From the NCBI GenBank assembly GCA_963829575.1, contig CAWHJF010000016.1, forward strand, positions 496,001-560,000: DNA of 64,000 nt, written 5' to 3'. The DNA comes from KACC-23026 sp963829575. GTDB taxonomy: Bacteria > Bacillota > Bacilli > Bacillales > Sporolactobacillaceae. A program made the position numbers and the translations under genes. Each line of letters opens with the position of its first letter. The stretch's first letter is position 1. The notes below the pieces were generated by a model that did not search any database, was not told where the DNA came from, and saw only the letters and a program-made list of their open reading frames with translations. Shown piece after piece: positions 26,459 to 34,588 of the stretch.

Positions 26459-27067
26459 TTAGGAAATCTGTTTCCGATCTTTAAGTCCTTTATAAATATA
26501 GCGAACTACCAGGATGACAACGATCAACGCGACGATATAGGTGAGCGGATGCAAATACTTCTGTGCATTTTCCCAATGTTGCCCAAGTTTTAGACCAAAG
26601 TAGATCAAGGCAGCGTTCCATGGAATACAGCCAATTAAAGTAAAGACTATAAATCGGCCTGCCTTCATTTTGGCAATCCCGGCTGGGAGCGAAATAAAGG
26701 TTCGGATCACCGGCAAGTTACGCCCAAAGAAGGTCGCCCAATCGCCATACTTTGCAAACCAACGCTCCGATTTCTCTAAGTGTTCATAATTGAATAACAC
26801 GTATTTGCCATACCGCTCCACAAACGGTCGTCCATAGCGTGCACCAATCCAAAGCATTAACAAGGAACCGAGCAAGTTTCCTAAGACACCCGCGAGCAAG
26901 ACCGTCATAAAGGACGCCGTCCCTTGTCCGACCATGAAACCGCCATAAAGCATAATCACTTCACTAGGAAGTGGAATACAGGCGCTCTCGATAATCATAC
27001 CAATAAAAATTCCCCATACACCTAAAGTATTAATAAAACTGATCAAACTCGAAGATAAATGATGCAT
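26459..27067 (-). CDS. DedA family membrane protein
   Basis: A 202-residue protein of the DedA/SNARE-associated (VTT) family. Four to six hydrophobic segments and the conserved stretches PLPSEVIMLYGG and FFGRNLPVIRTFISLPAG are seen, with the functionally important acidic and Arg residues. Members are flippases for undecaprenyl phosphate or phospholipids, or support proton-driven homeostasis. It is the last gene of a three-gene operon with GtrA and a glycosyltransferase (gap 15 bp), which suggests work on lipid-linked sugars in the membrane. Confidence 0.88.
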   Translation of the reverse strand: MHHLSSSLISFINTLGVWGIFIGMIIESACIPLPSEVIMLYGGFMVGQGTASFMTVLLAGVLGNLLGSLLMLWIGARYGRPFVERYGKYVLFNYEHLEKSERWFAKYGDWATFFGRNLPVIRTFISLPAGIAKMKAGRFIVFTLIGCIPWNAALIYFGLKLGQHWENAQKYLHPLTYIVALIVVILVVRYIYKGLKDRKQIS

Positions 27068-27082
27068 CCACTGTCCCCGTTT

Positions 27083-27565
27083 CTATGGTTTTGGGTCTTC
27101 TTTCAAATAAGACCGAGCTTTCCGCTTCCTTGACGCGTCACGAAACACAAAATATTTCATAAAAAAGAAGCTACAGAGTGAGGACAAGAACATCGACAAG
27201 AGTTTGGCAATATTATCATTCACGAGTGTCGGTAAATAGTGAAGATTACTTAAAAGGATTGTCGCCCCATAGAAGATCCCATCACTAATTAATAAGCTCA
27301 CGAATGCTTGAGCCACAAACGCCACTTTTTGGGTGTGAGTCCCTTGAACCCCATCTCGAAACGTAAATCGCGAGTTCCAGATGTAACTGTTTAAAACAGC
27401 CAAAGAGTAAGCAATGGTATTGAATAGGACATCTACTAAATGATTCGCATGCGGCCATAACCACAGCATCAAATTTAGACTGCCCAAATCAAGCGCACCG
27501 CTCGTAAGGCCCACAGTCCCAAACTTTAGGTATTGAATCAACCCTTTGATTAGTCCTTGTTTCAC
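27083..27565 (-). CDS. GtrA family membrane protein
   Basis: A 160-residue protein with four TM segments and a GtrA fold (FGTVGLTSGALDLGSLNL near the start; YIWNSRFTFRD in the loop). GtrA proteins help move lipid-linked sugars across the membrane for glycosylation of teichoic acids or other envelope polymers. It starts with GTG at 27565, with AAGGGAGC in front. It is 13 bp after the glycosyltransferase and 15 bp before dedA, so the three form one operon. The extra basic tail (RKRKARSYLK) is cytoplasmic. Confidence 0.85.
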   Translation of the reverse strand: MKQGLIKGLIQYLKFGTVGLTSGALDLGSLNLMLWLWPHANHLVDVLFNTIAYSLAVLNSYIWNSRFTFRDGVQGTHTQKVAFVAQAFVSLLISDGIFYGATILLSNLHYLPTLVNDNIAKLLSMFLSSLCSFFFMKYFVFRDASRKRKARSYLKEDPKP

Positions 27566-27578
27566 ACTTTAAGCTCCC

Positions 27579-28730
27579 TTATTTTATGTCATCAAGGATT
27601 CTAAGTTGTCGCTCTTTTACTTTAAAGACCTCTTTATAATAGCCCAGAAGTTGCTCTGCCTGAGCTTCCCAACTAAAATGACGACTTGAAGCTCGAGCTT
27701 GTTCAGATAAAGTTTGGCGATAAGACTCATTTTCTAACGTCAAAACCTTTTGAACAAATTCACCCTTCTTTTTCGGATTATATAAAACACCTGTCATGCC
27801 GTCGTTAATTTGTTCTTCAGTTGGGCCACTCTTTGCTGCCACAATCGGAAGTCCGGAGGCCATGGCTTCTAAGATAACAAGGCCCAAGGTTTCTGTTGTG
27901 GAAGGGAAAATAAAAATATCAGAGGAGGCGTAAGCTTGAGCTAATTCTTCCCCTTGTAAGAATCCTGTAAAGACCGTTTGGGTCCCTTTGAAATATTTTT
28001 CAAGCGCAGGACGATGCGGCCCATCTCCTACCATTGCCATACAGAATTCATCGGATGCTTCGAGCACATCTCTTACTTTTTCTAACTCTTTTTCCGGTGC
28101 AATCCGCCCTACATATAATAGCAACTTCTTTTCAGGATGTCCGTTTGTCAAACGTTCACGCATGGCTTGATCATAATTACCCGGATGATACTTCTTCGTA
28201 TCGACTCCGCGCTGCCAGACATGAACATTATGGAAGTTTTGTTCTTTCAAGTCTTTGGAAACCGAATTAGAGGTACAAAGGTTCAGATCGGCCTTATTAT
28301 GGAGCTTTCTAAAATACCACCATAGGGCTGGCTTCAGCCACGGAAGTCGATAATAGTCCGCATAAATAGGGACATGGGTATGATAAGACGCCAAAAGTGG
28401 CCATTTATGCCGGTTGGCAGCGTAGACCCCTGATACCCCTAGAAATGCGGGATTCACCACATGAACAAGATCCGGCTGATACTCCCTTAAAAGTCGATCC
28501 ACTTTCTTAGTTGGAAACGCGAATTTTTTTCCAGGATAAAGGAAAAAGGTCTGACCTGGAATACCTTCCACGCGTGCTCCTTTGTATTCTTTGATCCCCA
28601 TTTCCGGTGCAATGACCAGAATTTCAAGACCCGCTTCTTGAATTAACCAATCCACAGTTGCAGTCAGTCTTGTTACGATCCCATCAATTTGGGGATAAAA
28701 TGTTTCCGTTACAATCGCGAGCTTCATCAT
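27579..28730 (-). CDS. Glycosyltransferase family 4 (diacylglycerol/lipid glycosyltransferase-like)
   Basis: A GT-B fold enzyme of about 383 residues. The N-terminal half starts MKLAIVTETFYPQIDGIV; the C-terminal half has the sugar-nucleotide site with YVGRIAPEKELE and the E-x7-E motif in TTETLGLVILEAMASGLP. It resembles the GT4 enzymes that glycosylate membrane lipids. I place the start at the ATG at 28730, since AGAAAGTG is 6 bp in front; a GTG at 28739 would add three residues. It is first in the operon with gtrA and dedA. The acceptor is unknown. Confidence 0.85.
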   Translation of the reverse strand: MMKLAIVTETFYPQIDGIVTRLTATVDWLIQEAGLEILVIAPEMGIKEYKGARVEGIPGQTFFLYPGKKFAFPTKKVDRLLREYQPDLVHVVNPAFLGVSGVYAANRHKWPLLASYHTHVPIYADYYRLPWLKPALWWYFRKLHNKADLNLCTSNSVSKDLKEQNFHNVHVWQRGVDTKKYHPGNYDQAMRERLTNGHPEKKLLLYVGRIAPEKELEKVRDVLEASDEFCMAMVGDGPHRPALEKYFKGTQTVFTGFLQGEELAQAYASSDIFIFPSTTETLGLVILEAMASGLPIVAAKSGPTEEQINDGMTGVLYNPKKKGEFVQKVLTLENESYRQTLSEQARASSRHFSWEAQAEQLLGYYKEVFKVKERQLRILDDIK

Positions 28731-29025
28731 TTCAAACACACTTTCTATAGTTAGCCTTGTGCCTAATTGTTTAGTTTTTATAACGTTAAACGCTTAGCTT
28801 GGCCTCTTGTCCAACCCACAGTTCTAAGATCACGGTTACGTGGTCTCAGCCTTCGGGTTCACGTCAAAAGACCTTTATTTCAAATAAAAGTTCATTTCTA
28901 TTTTAAATTTTACTTATTCTGCCCTATTGAATCAAATATAACGAGCAAGTCTTAACACTAGCTTAACAAAAAGTATGGCATCCAACACCTTAAATGACTA
29001 AAAACCATAAATTACTACTCAATCT

Positions 29026-30846
29026 TTACGTGTCACCTAACCGTATGCGAGTCACTGGAACGCCTTCGCGAATGCCTTTTAACTGCGCGTTGAATCCTTC
29101 TTTAGAGACTTCAAGAGCATTTAAGATCTTTTGTACGCTCGGATCTTGAAGCAGTGTGTCACTAAGCACAAGATCTTCTCCTTCACTTAGACCTTGAATT
29201 CTCGCCGCAAGATTCACGGTTCGACCAAAATAATCCAAACGGTCATTCGAGTTCACAGCAATGGCAGAACCCGCATGAAGCCCCAGTTTTAAGATAATGG
29301 AATACCCATTTTCTTCATTAAAAAGATGGATGTCCTTTAAAAGCTCGGTTGCGGCCCCCATTGCCTGATTGGGTTCTTGAAAAACCGCCATGACGGCATC
29401 CCCAATGGTCTTGACCACAGCGCCTTTATTTTGTTTGACACGTTCTGTAATCAACTCAAAATGATGGCGCACTTGGGCGTAGGCTTCGGCATCTCCTTTT
29501 GTTTCATAAAGAGCCGTGGAGCCTTTTAGGTCACTAAACAAAAAAGCCAAATAACTCACTTTGATTTGCGTTCCCGGTGAAAGCACTTCAGAAGAAAATA
29601 AGTCCCTAAACTCTTGCATAGACGTCACATGATTCGCCGTTGTTAGTTGCGTAGTCCAAGCTAAATCTTCTACGACGAGGATTTGCGTTTCACCCGTCTG
29701 ATTCTTTACCATCATCCCATTGCTCCCATCAGTCTGAGAAGGGGTAAATGGACCTTTTTCGAACCCATTTGACGTAAGGCTCAGTTGAGCATCCATTAAA
29801 TTCGGATAATAAGACCAATTTTTCTGTAACACGCGGAGTCGTCTGGATTTCCCATCGACAAGGAGATTATGGGGTACGACTGAAGATTGCCCACTCTTAA
29901 TCAATTGTTGATTTAGGATATGGGGTGTAATCATTGGGCCTGATACACAATATGTTTGTTCTTGTGCCACTCGAATTAACGGATGAACAGAAAAACGAAT
30001 CTCGACATATTGGTCAAAATCCAGATCATACTCAATCCCACAAAAATCACAATGAACATGATTTTGGACATCTTGAAGGTGTGGAACTTCCACTTTTGAA
30101 ACTCGACAATTCGGACACATCAAGTGCCAGCTGATCTCTGTCAAACCAAGCTTCGTGGCATACAGGAAAACCCGAAGCGTTTCATGGCGGTCTACTCCCC
30201 ATCGATCGGCCCATTCGTAAGGGCGCATATTCAAGACGCGATCGTCATGGCTTGAGCGAATATGCGTGTCTAGCAAATCCGCAATGGTCAGATCAACGGG
30301 CGATTGCTTTAATTGCGCCATCCGAGTTCCAAGCTGGAGGGCATTCCATTTAATTGTTCTTGGCGGTTCAATCCCTGTTTGGTGGTTTAGCTGGGACGGT
30401 GAGGCTGCTTTTCCTGCAATGAACCGGAGGTAGTGAATGGTTTGTTTCATGGCTCTCTTTCCAATGAACGGGACACCCACCAATCCGAGCAGACCACGTG
30501 GCGTAAAATCAGCAAAAAGCGTCACTTCTGTTTCATGCCCGACCTCTTTTAATCGAACGCCTCCATAAAAACGTTCGATGGGACCCGTTTCATACTGACG
30601 TTCCACCGCATAGTAGGATTGCTGTTCCCACTCAAAAGGAAATTCCTTCCATCGAATCGGAACCATCCCAAGGACTTTAGCTTCTGCCCAGCGAAAAAAA
30701 GGACGGTGATTCGAATCCGGAATGGAAAAGTGAACCGGAAAAAGACCAATAAATCGATTGAGGTGATCGGTATCACTAAGAAGTTTCCAAACGGTTTCAA
30801 TTGGCATCGAAAGTTGGATCGTAAACGTATAATGCTTAATTTTCAT
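29026..30846 (-). CDS. Class III nucleotide cyclase with SRPBCC and zinc-ribbon modules (DUF5939 type)
   Basis: A 606-residue soluble multidomain protein. Residues 1-145 look like an SRPBCC/START ligand-binding fold. About 165-300 form a middle domain with a zinc ribbon (C244, C247, C266, C269). The C-terminal cyclase (about 425-600) has all key residues: metal Asp439 (FSDLKGST) and Asp483 (KTIGDAVMAVF), adenine-selecting Lys479 and Asp538, and transition-state Asn545 and Arg549 (FGRTVNLAARI). It should therefore make cAMP, which is unusual for Bacillus. It is the last gene in an operon with DUF3307 and an HD-GYP protein. Confidence 0.85.
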   Translation of the reverse strand: MKIKHYTFTIQLSMPIETVWKLLSDTDHLNRFIGLFPVHFSIPDSNHRPFFRWAEAKVLGMVPIRWKEFPFEWEQQSYYAVERQYETGPIERFYGGVRLKEVGHETEVTLFADFTPRGLLGLVGVPFIGKRAMKQTIHYLRFIAGKAASPSQLNHQTGIEPPRTIKWNALQLGTRMAQLKQSPVDLTIADLLDTHIRSSHDDRVLNMRPYEWADRWGVDRHETLRVFLYATKLGLTEISWHLMCPNCRVSKVEVPHLQDVQNHVHCDFCGIEYDLDFDQYVEIRFSVHPLIRVAQEQTYCVSGPMITPHILNQQLIKSGQSSVVPHNLLVDGKSRRLRVLQKNWSYYPNLMDAQLSLTSNGFEKGPFTPSQTDGSNGMMVKNQTGETQILVVEDLAWTTQLTTANHVTSMQEFRDLFSSEVLSPGTQIKVSYLAFLFSDLKGSTALYETKGDAEAYAQVRHHFELITERVKQNKGAVVKTIGDAVMAVFQEPNQAMGAATELLKDIHLFNEENGYSIILKLGLHAGSAIAVNSNDRLDYFGRTVNLAARIQGLSEGEDLVLSDTLLQDPSVQKILNALEVSKEGFNAQLKGIREGVPVTRIRLGDT

Positions 30847-30862
30847 AGGTACATCCGTCCCT

Positions 30863-31213
30863 TTAAATCTTGGACAGCCATAAGGCTATAACTAGTATAA
30901 TAAGATGAAAGATTTGATCGGTCACTATGGACAACCAACCTTCTTCTGCCCCTTTAGCTCCTTGAATGGTTCGAACCCAAAAACGAACAAAAAAGCGTCG
31001 GTCAAGAATCACATGGGAAAGGAAGATCACCGAAACCCCGACCCAATCGAGATTTTTTGTAGCGAAACCAAAAATAGCCACACATAAGGTGTAGACAAAC
31101 GAATGAACCAACAAGGGGACCCATTCTTTTTCTTTGCGTGTCGCCATCCAATTGGTTTGGAAGAGAAAATCACCCACTAAGTGCCCGATGAATAGCCAAT
31201 TAAAAGGACTCAT
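30863..31213 (-). CDS. DUF3307 membrane protein
   Basis: A 116-residue protein with three to four hydrophobic segments and the family signature GHLVGDFLFQTNWMA plus a late DQIFHL. The function of DUF3307 is unknown. Its ATG overlaps the stop of the HD-GYP gene by 4 bp (ATGA) and it ends 16 bp before the cyclase, so it is translationally coupled within a signalling operon. It may be the membrane anchor or solute-linked partner of the two soluble enzymes; this is inference. Confidence 0.8.
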   Translation of the reverse strand: MSPFNWLFIGHLVGDFLFQTNWMATRKEKEWVPLLVHSFVYTLCVAIFGFATKNLDWVGVSVIFLSHVILDRRFFVRFWVRTIQGAKGAEEGWLSIVTDQIFHLIILVIALWLSKI

Positions 31214-32337
31214 GGCTTCGCCACTTTTTGAAGCGACGATTTTTTCATCTGCTCACAAAAAACATCCACTAATAGGGCATCATACATGGACTCTTTACAA
31301 CGGATGAGTTCTTCCATCCCCTCATCAATTGACTTGCCTTTTTGATAAGGGCGATCCGTTGTCATGGCATCAAATGAATCCGCAATCCCGACAATTCGTG
31401 GAAACAAGGGAATATGCTCAGCCGTTAATCCATTTGGATAGCCTGATCCATTCAGTCTCTCATGGTGCATGATGGCCACCTCAACTGAATGTTGGATTAA
31501 AGGACGCGGTTCGATGTTGCTCAAAATTTCGGCCCCAATTGTTGTATGTTGTTTGATTAACTCATACTCCTCATCTGTTAAACGGGACGTCTTCCCAAGA
31601 ACATGATCTGGAATCCCCAATTTGCCAATATCATGCAACAAAGCGGCCCGCTCAAGTTCCTTTTTTTCGTCTTTCGACAGCATAAGCCCTTCGGCGATAA
31701 GCAGTGAATAGCGTGCCACGCGTTCAGAGTGACCCGCCGTATAAGGGTCACGTGCATCTAGCGCTCGCGCAAGCGTTTTAACTAGACTGATTAAAAGTTG
31801 ATAAATCTCAGAATACATTTGACTGTTATGTAGCGCTAAAGCTGAATGGCTTGCTAATGCCGTCGCAAGTCTCTGATCCTCTTCATTAAAAAGGGCGTTC
31901 CCTTGTTTATTGAGAAGCTGTAACGCGCCCATTTTTTTCGATTTCACTTGTAAAGGGACGGTCAACATCGAGCGCGTGATAAACCCACTCTCTTCATCAA
32001 CCCGAGAGGACCAACGCTCGTCCAGGGTGACGTCTTCGATCAGTCCTGTTTCTCCCGTTTGGATCACATGACCGACAATGCCCTCATCAAGCCTTAGTGT
32101 GATTCCGATTAAGTTCTTTGAGGTTGGACCAAAAACAGCCTTGGCTGTAAGGGTTTCATCTGAATCAATCACCCATAGCGTCCCAGCCTCTGCACCCAGA
32201 AGCGTCGCCATCTGCTTTAAAATTTGATTAAACACGTCTTCTTGATCCAGATCTGAGTTCAAGGCTTGTGTGGCATCTAATAGGCCTAGCAGCTGTTCCA
32301 TTCGTTCAACTAAATCCTCATAATCTTTCAAGCACAT
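31210..32337 (-). CDS. GAF and HD-GYP domain protein (probable cyclic-di-GMP phosphodiesterase)
   Basis: A 375-residue protein with a GAF sensor (about 20-180) followed by an HD-GYP domain (about 185-370). The metal ligands are H235-D236 (HDIGKLGIPDHV), H264 and H291-H292; the GYP triad is at 299-301 (GSGYPNGL) and D320 follows. The domain hydrolyses cyclic di-GMP in known cases. I start at 32337, where GGGAAGGGGAGC precedes ATG; an ATG at 32373 adds 12 residues with a poorer site. First gene of the operon with DUF3307 and the cyclase. Confidence 0.88.
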   Translation of the reverse strand: MCLKDYEDLVERMEQLLGLLDATQALNSDLDQEDVFNQILKQMATLLGAEAGTLWVIDSDETLTAKAVFGPTSKNLIGITLRLDEGIVGHVIQTGETGLIEDVTLDERWSSRVDEESGFITRSMLTVPLQVKSKKMGALQLLNKQGNALFNEEDQRLATALASHSALALHNSQMYSEIYQLLISLVKTLARALDARDPYTAGHSERVARYSLLIAEGLMLSKDEKKELERAALLHDIGKLGIPDHVLGKTSRLTDEEYELIKQHTTIGAEILSNIEPRPLIQHSVEVAIMHHERLNGSGYPNGLTAEHIPLFPRIVGIADSFDAMTTDRPYQKGKSIDEGMEELIRCKESMYDALLVDVFCEQMKKSSLQKVAKP

Positions 32338-32426
32338 GCTCCCCTTCCCATTTTCAAAATGACCGTGCAGCATCCAAGTACCATTTCTTTCTTCAGTTTA
32401 ATCAAATTTTGTCGATTTAGCGAGAA

Positions 32427-32476
32427 TTTTTTGTTTAGGGGGGACAGTCCCGGGACTGTCCCCCCTAAACAAAAAA
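32427..32476. terminator. 50 bp perfect palindrome, bidirectional terminator-like
   Basis: Every base pairs: TTTTTTGTTTAGGGGGG is followed by ACAGTCCC, then the exact reverse complement, with the axis at 32451/32452. The G/C core with flanking T and A runs makes it a bidirectional terminator form for the FMN reductase gene and the plus strand. Similar GGGACAGTCCC elements are, from memory, dispersed in Bacillaceae. Confidence 0.75.
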
Positions 32477-32520
32477 GAGAAGGTCGACACAAAATCGACC
32501 CTCTCAATTACTATGAATAT

Positions 32521-33060
32521 TTAATTTTTAATGGAATTAAGGAGTGACTCCACAACGGTATCCAAAAAGGTCAATGTGTTGTCATCGACGAGTTGACCAT
32601 CTTTGATTTTATCCGTTGCAAAATTTACTAGCACTTCACTAGTGGCCGCTGGCAGCACGCGAGCCTGAACACCCGGACTCGCGAGGACATCTCTCAAATG
32701 GGCCTGTGCTCGAATGGTTCCAAATGCCGTAGGAGAGGCGCCGACCGCCATAACCGGTTTTCCAATCAACACTTTGTCGACGCGCGAGCACCAATCAATC
32801 GCATTTTTAAGGACGCCTGGAATGCTCCAATTGTACTCAGGTGTCACGATCAAAACCCCGTCTGCCGCTGCAATAGATTTTTTTAACTGAACAACCTCTT
32901 CAGCAGGTTCTAATTCATCGTCTTGATTAAATAAAGGAAGCTTGCCCAAATCAGGAATCTCCAATTCAAATTGCTCGGCATAGCGTGCCTTGACTGTCTC
33001 GGCAATAGCCCGATTCAAAGAATCCCTCCTCAAGCTCCCTAACAATGCAACTAATTTCAT
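32521..33060 (-). CDS. NADPH-dependent FMN reductase family protein
   Basis: A 179-residue flavodoxin-like protein. The phosphate-binding loop is GSLRRDSLNRA, and TPEYNWSIPGVLKNAIDW and GKPVMAVGAS are the FMN-site and dimer motifs of the azoreductase/quinone reductase group (YhdA-like). Members reduce flavins, quinones, azo dyes or chromate with NADPH. AAGGAG 9 bp before the ATG at 33060 sets the start; an upstream TTG would place that site inside the gene. It is 75 bp after yceI with a terminator between, so it is probably transcribed separately or by read-through. Confidence 0.88.
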   Translation of the reverse strand: MKLVALLGSLRRDSLNRAIAETVKARYAEQFELEIPDLGKLPLFNQDDELEPAEEVVQLKKSIAAADGVLIVTPEYNWSIPGVLKNAIDWCSRVDKVLIGKPVMAVGASPTAFGTIRAQAHLRDVLASPGVQARVLPAATSEVLVNFATDKIKDGQLVDDNTLTFLDTVVESLLNSIKN

Positions 33061-33098
33061 CCGCTTACACTCCTTCAACTTTCATATTCTTCTAATAA

Positions 33099-33126
33099 AA
33101 AAAGAGATGGCATCACCCATCTCTTT
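33099..33126 (-). terminator. Terminator of yceI
   Basis: The stem AAAGAGATGG/CCATCTCTTT with a 6-nt loop is followed on the minus strand by seven T and ATT. Confidence 0.85.
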
Positions 33127-33135
33127 GACAACGTT

Positions 33136-33672
33136 TTACTCAGCCGCTTTTGCAGCTTGGATTTCTGCGGTGATTTTCACTTCATCTCCGACTAAAACGC
33201 CACCTGTTTCAAGGGCTGCATTCCAGGAAAGGCCGAAATCGCTTCTTTTAATTTTAGTTGTTGCTGAAAAACCAACAACATCTTGTCCCCAAGGGTTTTT
33301 CCCTTCACCCTCGAACGTGGTTTTGAATGTAACCGATTTTGTTACACCTTTAATAGTAAGATCACCTGTTAGATCATATTCATCATCGTCAGTTTTGACA
33401 ATTTTAGTTGATTTGAAGGTCATTTTTGGGTGCGTGTCTTTTTCAAATAGATCCGCTGACTTCAAGTGTGCATCACGGTCCGCATTACGTGTGTTGATGC
33501 TGTCGATATCGACTGAAAAATCGATTTCAGCATCTGACAAATCTGTCGGATCTGCAATCACAGTTGCTTCGAATTGATCAAAATTCCCTCTCACTTTTGA
33601 GACCATCATGTGTTTTACCATGAATTCTAATGAACTATGCGCTAGGTCGACTGCTAATGTTTGTTTTGCCAT
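33136..33672 (-). CDS. yceI: YceI family protein
   Basis: A 178-residue YceI protein, a lipocalin-like barrel that binds polyprenyl or isoprenoid chains in structural studies of relatives. Motifs: DLAHSSLEFMVKHMMVSKVRG at the start (split here as a YceI hallmark), DLTGDLTIKGVTKSV, and FSATTKIKRSDFGL. It has no signal peptide, so it is cytoplasmic, as usual in Gram-positive members. The ATG at 33672 has TTTGGAGG in front. A strong sigma-A promoter precedes it and a YodB-like repressor gene is divergent, so redox control is likely. Confidence 0.9.
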   Translation of the reverse strand: MAKQTLAVDLAHSSLEFMVKHMMVSKVRGNFDQFEATVIADPTDLSDAEIDFSVDIDSINTRNADRDAHLKSADLFEKDTHPKMTFKSTKIVKTDDDEYDLTGDLTIKGVTKSVTFKTTFEGEGKNPWGQDVVGFSATTKIKRSDFGLSWNAALETGGVLVGDEVKITAEIQAAKAAE

Positions 33673-33740
33673 TGATAAATACCTCCAAAGTTTTATTTAA
33701 ATCAAATGTATTGACTTACTTTTAATAAGTTTATGAATAA

Positions 33741-33769
33741 AGTATAGTTCATAAAAATAGGTACGTCAA
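33741..33769 (-). promoter_or_regulatory. yceI sigma-A promoter
   Basis: TTGACG (33764-33769) and TATACT (33741-33746) are 17 bp apart on the minus strand, about 70 bp before the yceI ATG. Both boxes are near consensus. Confidence 0.75.
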
Positions 33770-33820
33770 CTATTTCAATAAAATTTACTAAGAACTTATC
33801 TTTGTAAGTAGTATTCGATT

Positions 33821-33842
33821 GATGTAAGGTATAGCTTACATC
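33821..33842. promoter_or_regulatory. Operator-like dyad between yceI and the YodB-like gene
   Basis: GATGTAAG-GTATAG-CTTACATC has perfect 8 bp arms with a 6 bp centre. It lies between the two divergent promoters; a half copy (TTGTAAGTA) lies 20 bp to the left. It is a good candidate for binding by the adjacent dimeric HxlR-type regulator. Confidence 0.55.
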
Positions 33843-33854
33843 ACCTGTTATCTA

Positions 33855-33883
33855 CTAACATCTGTCAAAAAATATGATATAAT
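33855..33883 (+). promoter_or_regulatory. Promoter of the YodB-like gene
   Basis: CTAACA and TATAAT (33878-33883) are 17 bp apart, with TG one base before the -10 (extended -10). The ATG follows 22 bp downstream. Confidence 0.6.
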
Positions 33884-33905
33884 ACATTTAAATGGGGTGA
33901 TTCTT

Positions 33906-34226
33906 ATGGACATTAAATTGTGCCCAAAGTTCGAGACGGCTTTTGAGTTGCTTGGAAAACGATGGACCGGACTAATTATAAATGCCTTGTTATCAGGCTG
34001 TCATCGCTTTGTTGATATTTCTGAAATGATTCCGCACATGAGCGATCGCATGCTTGTAGAACGGCTTAAAGAGCTTGAACAAGCAGGCATTGTCACACGC
34101 TCCGTGTATCCGGAAACCCCCGTCCGAATTGAATATGAACTCACTGAAAAAGGAAAAGATCTTCACCTTGTCATGCAACAAGTCCAAAACTGGGCAGATA
34201 AGTGGGTCGATTTATCCTTACAGTAA
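33906..34226 (+). CDS. HxlR-family redox regulator, YodB-like
   Basis: A 106-residue winged-HTH regulator starting MDIKLCPKFETAFELLGKRW. Its single Cys near the N-terminus is Cys6, the same position as the redox-sensing Cys6 of B. subtilis YodB, which senses quinones and diamide. The HTH body (DRMLVERLKELEQAGIV) and YPETPVRIEYELTEKG follow the family. I start at the ATG at 33906 because GGGGTGA is in front; the GTG at 33897 is part of that site. Target genes are inferred to be the divergent yceI and possibly the FMN reductase. Confidence 0.85.
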   Translation: MDIKLCPKFETAFELLGKRWTGLIINALLSGCHRFVDISEMIPHMSDRMLVERLKELEQAGIVTRSVYPETPVRIEYELTEKGKDLHLVMQQVQNWADKWVDLSLQ

Positions 34227-34238
34227 TGTTTTAAGTAT

Positions 34239-34275
34239 AAGTGCAGAGAGGCAAAACACCCCTGCACTTTTTTAT
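34239..34275 (+). terminator. Terminator of the YodB-like gene
   Basis: AAGTGCAG and CTGCACTT pair around a loop with a further GG/CC pairing; TTTTATTT follows. Confidence 0.85.
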
Positions 34276-34588
34276 TTCCCTTAAAGGATCTAGACTACAC
34301 CTGTTTTTTTGGACAAGCTTAATCGACATCAAGATATGGCAAACGTGCACATTAGAATGTTATTTTTCAGAAAAATCTTTATTGCAGGAAAATGGTCAAA
34401 TGTGTGTTCTTATGAGGAAAAAGTGGTATTCTTGTATAGGATATATTTATAGTGAAAAAAGTGATCTCTCAGTATGGAATAGAATGTGAAATACTGAGCT
34501 AACTTTATTAAAGACAGCTTGTTTTTAAGGTAAATTGCTCTAATATTTGAATAATAAGAGAGTTGTCTAAAGAAAAGGAGAATTTGAT
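34276..34588. other. Intergenic region upstream of yjlC
   Basis: I see no gene here. There is an inverted repeat CTCAGTAT (34468-34475) / ATACTGAG (34491-34498) enclosing TGTGAAA, and AT-rich stretches fit a promoter, but no clear -35/-10 pair stands out. The homologous B. subtilis operon is controlled by Rex; I find half-sites only, no full TTGTGAA-N4-TTCACAA box. Confidence 0.4.

Noticed and set aside
28740..29025. Structured RNA upstream of the glycosyltransferase
   Set aside because: I looked for a riboswitch or tRNA-like fold and saw only short, unconvincing pairings.
34440..34588. A Rex box for yjlC-ndh
   Set aside because: Only a half-site (TGTGAAA) is present; the opposite half is missing.
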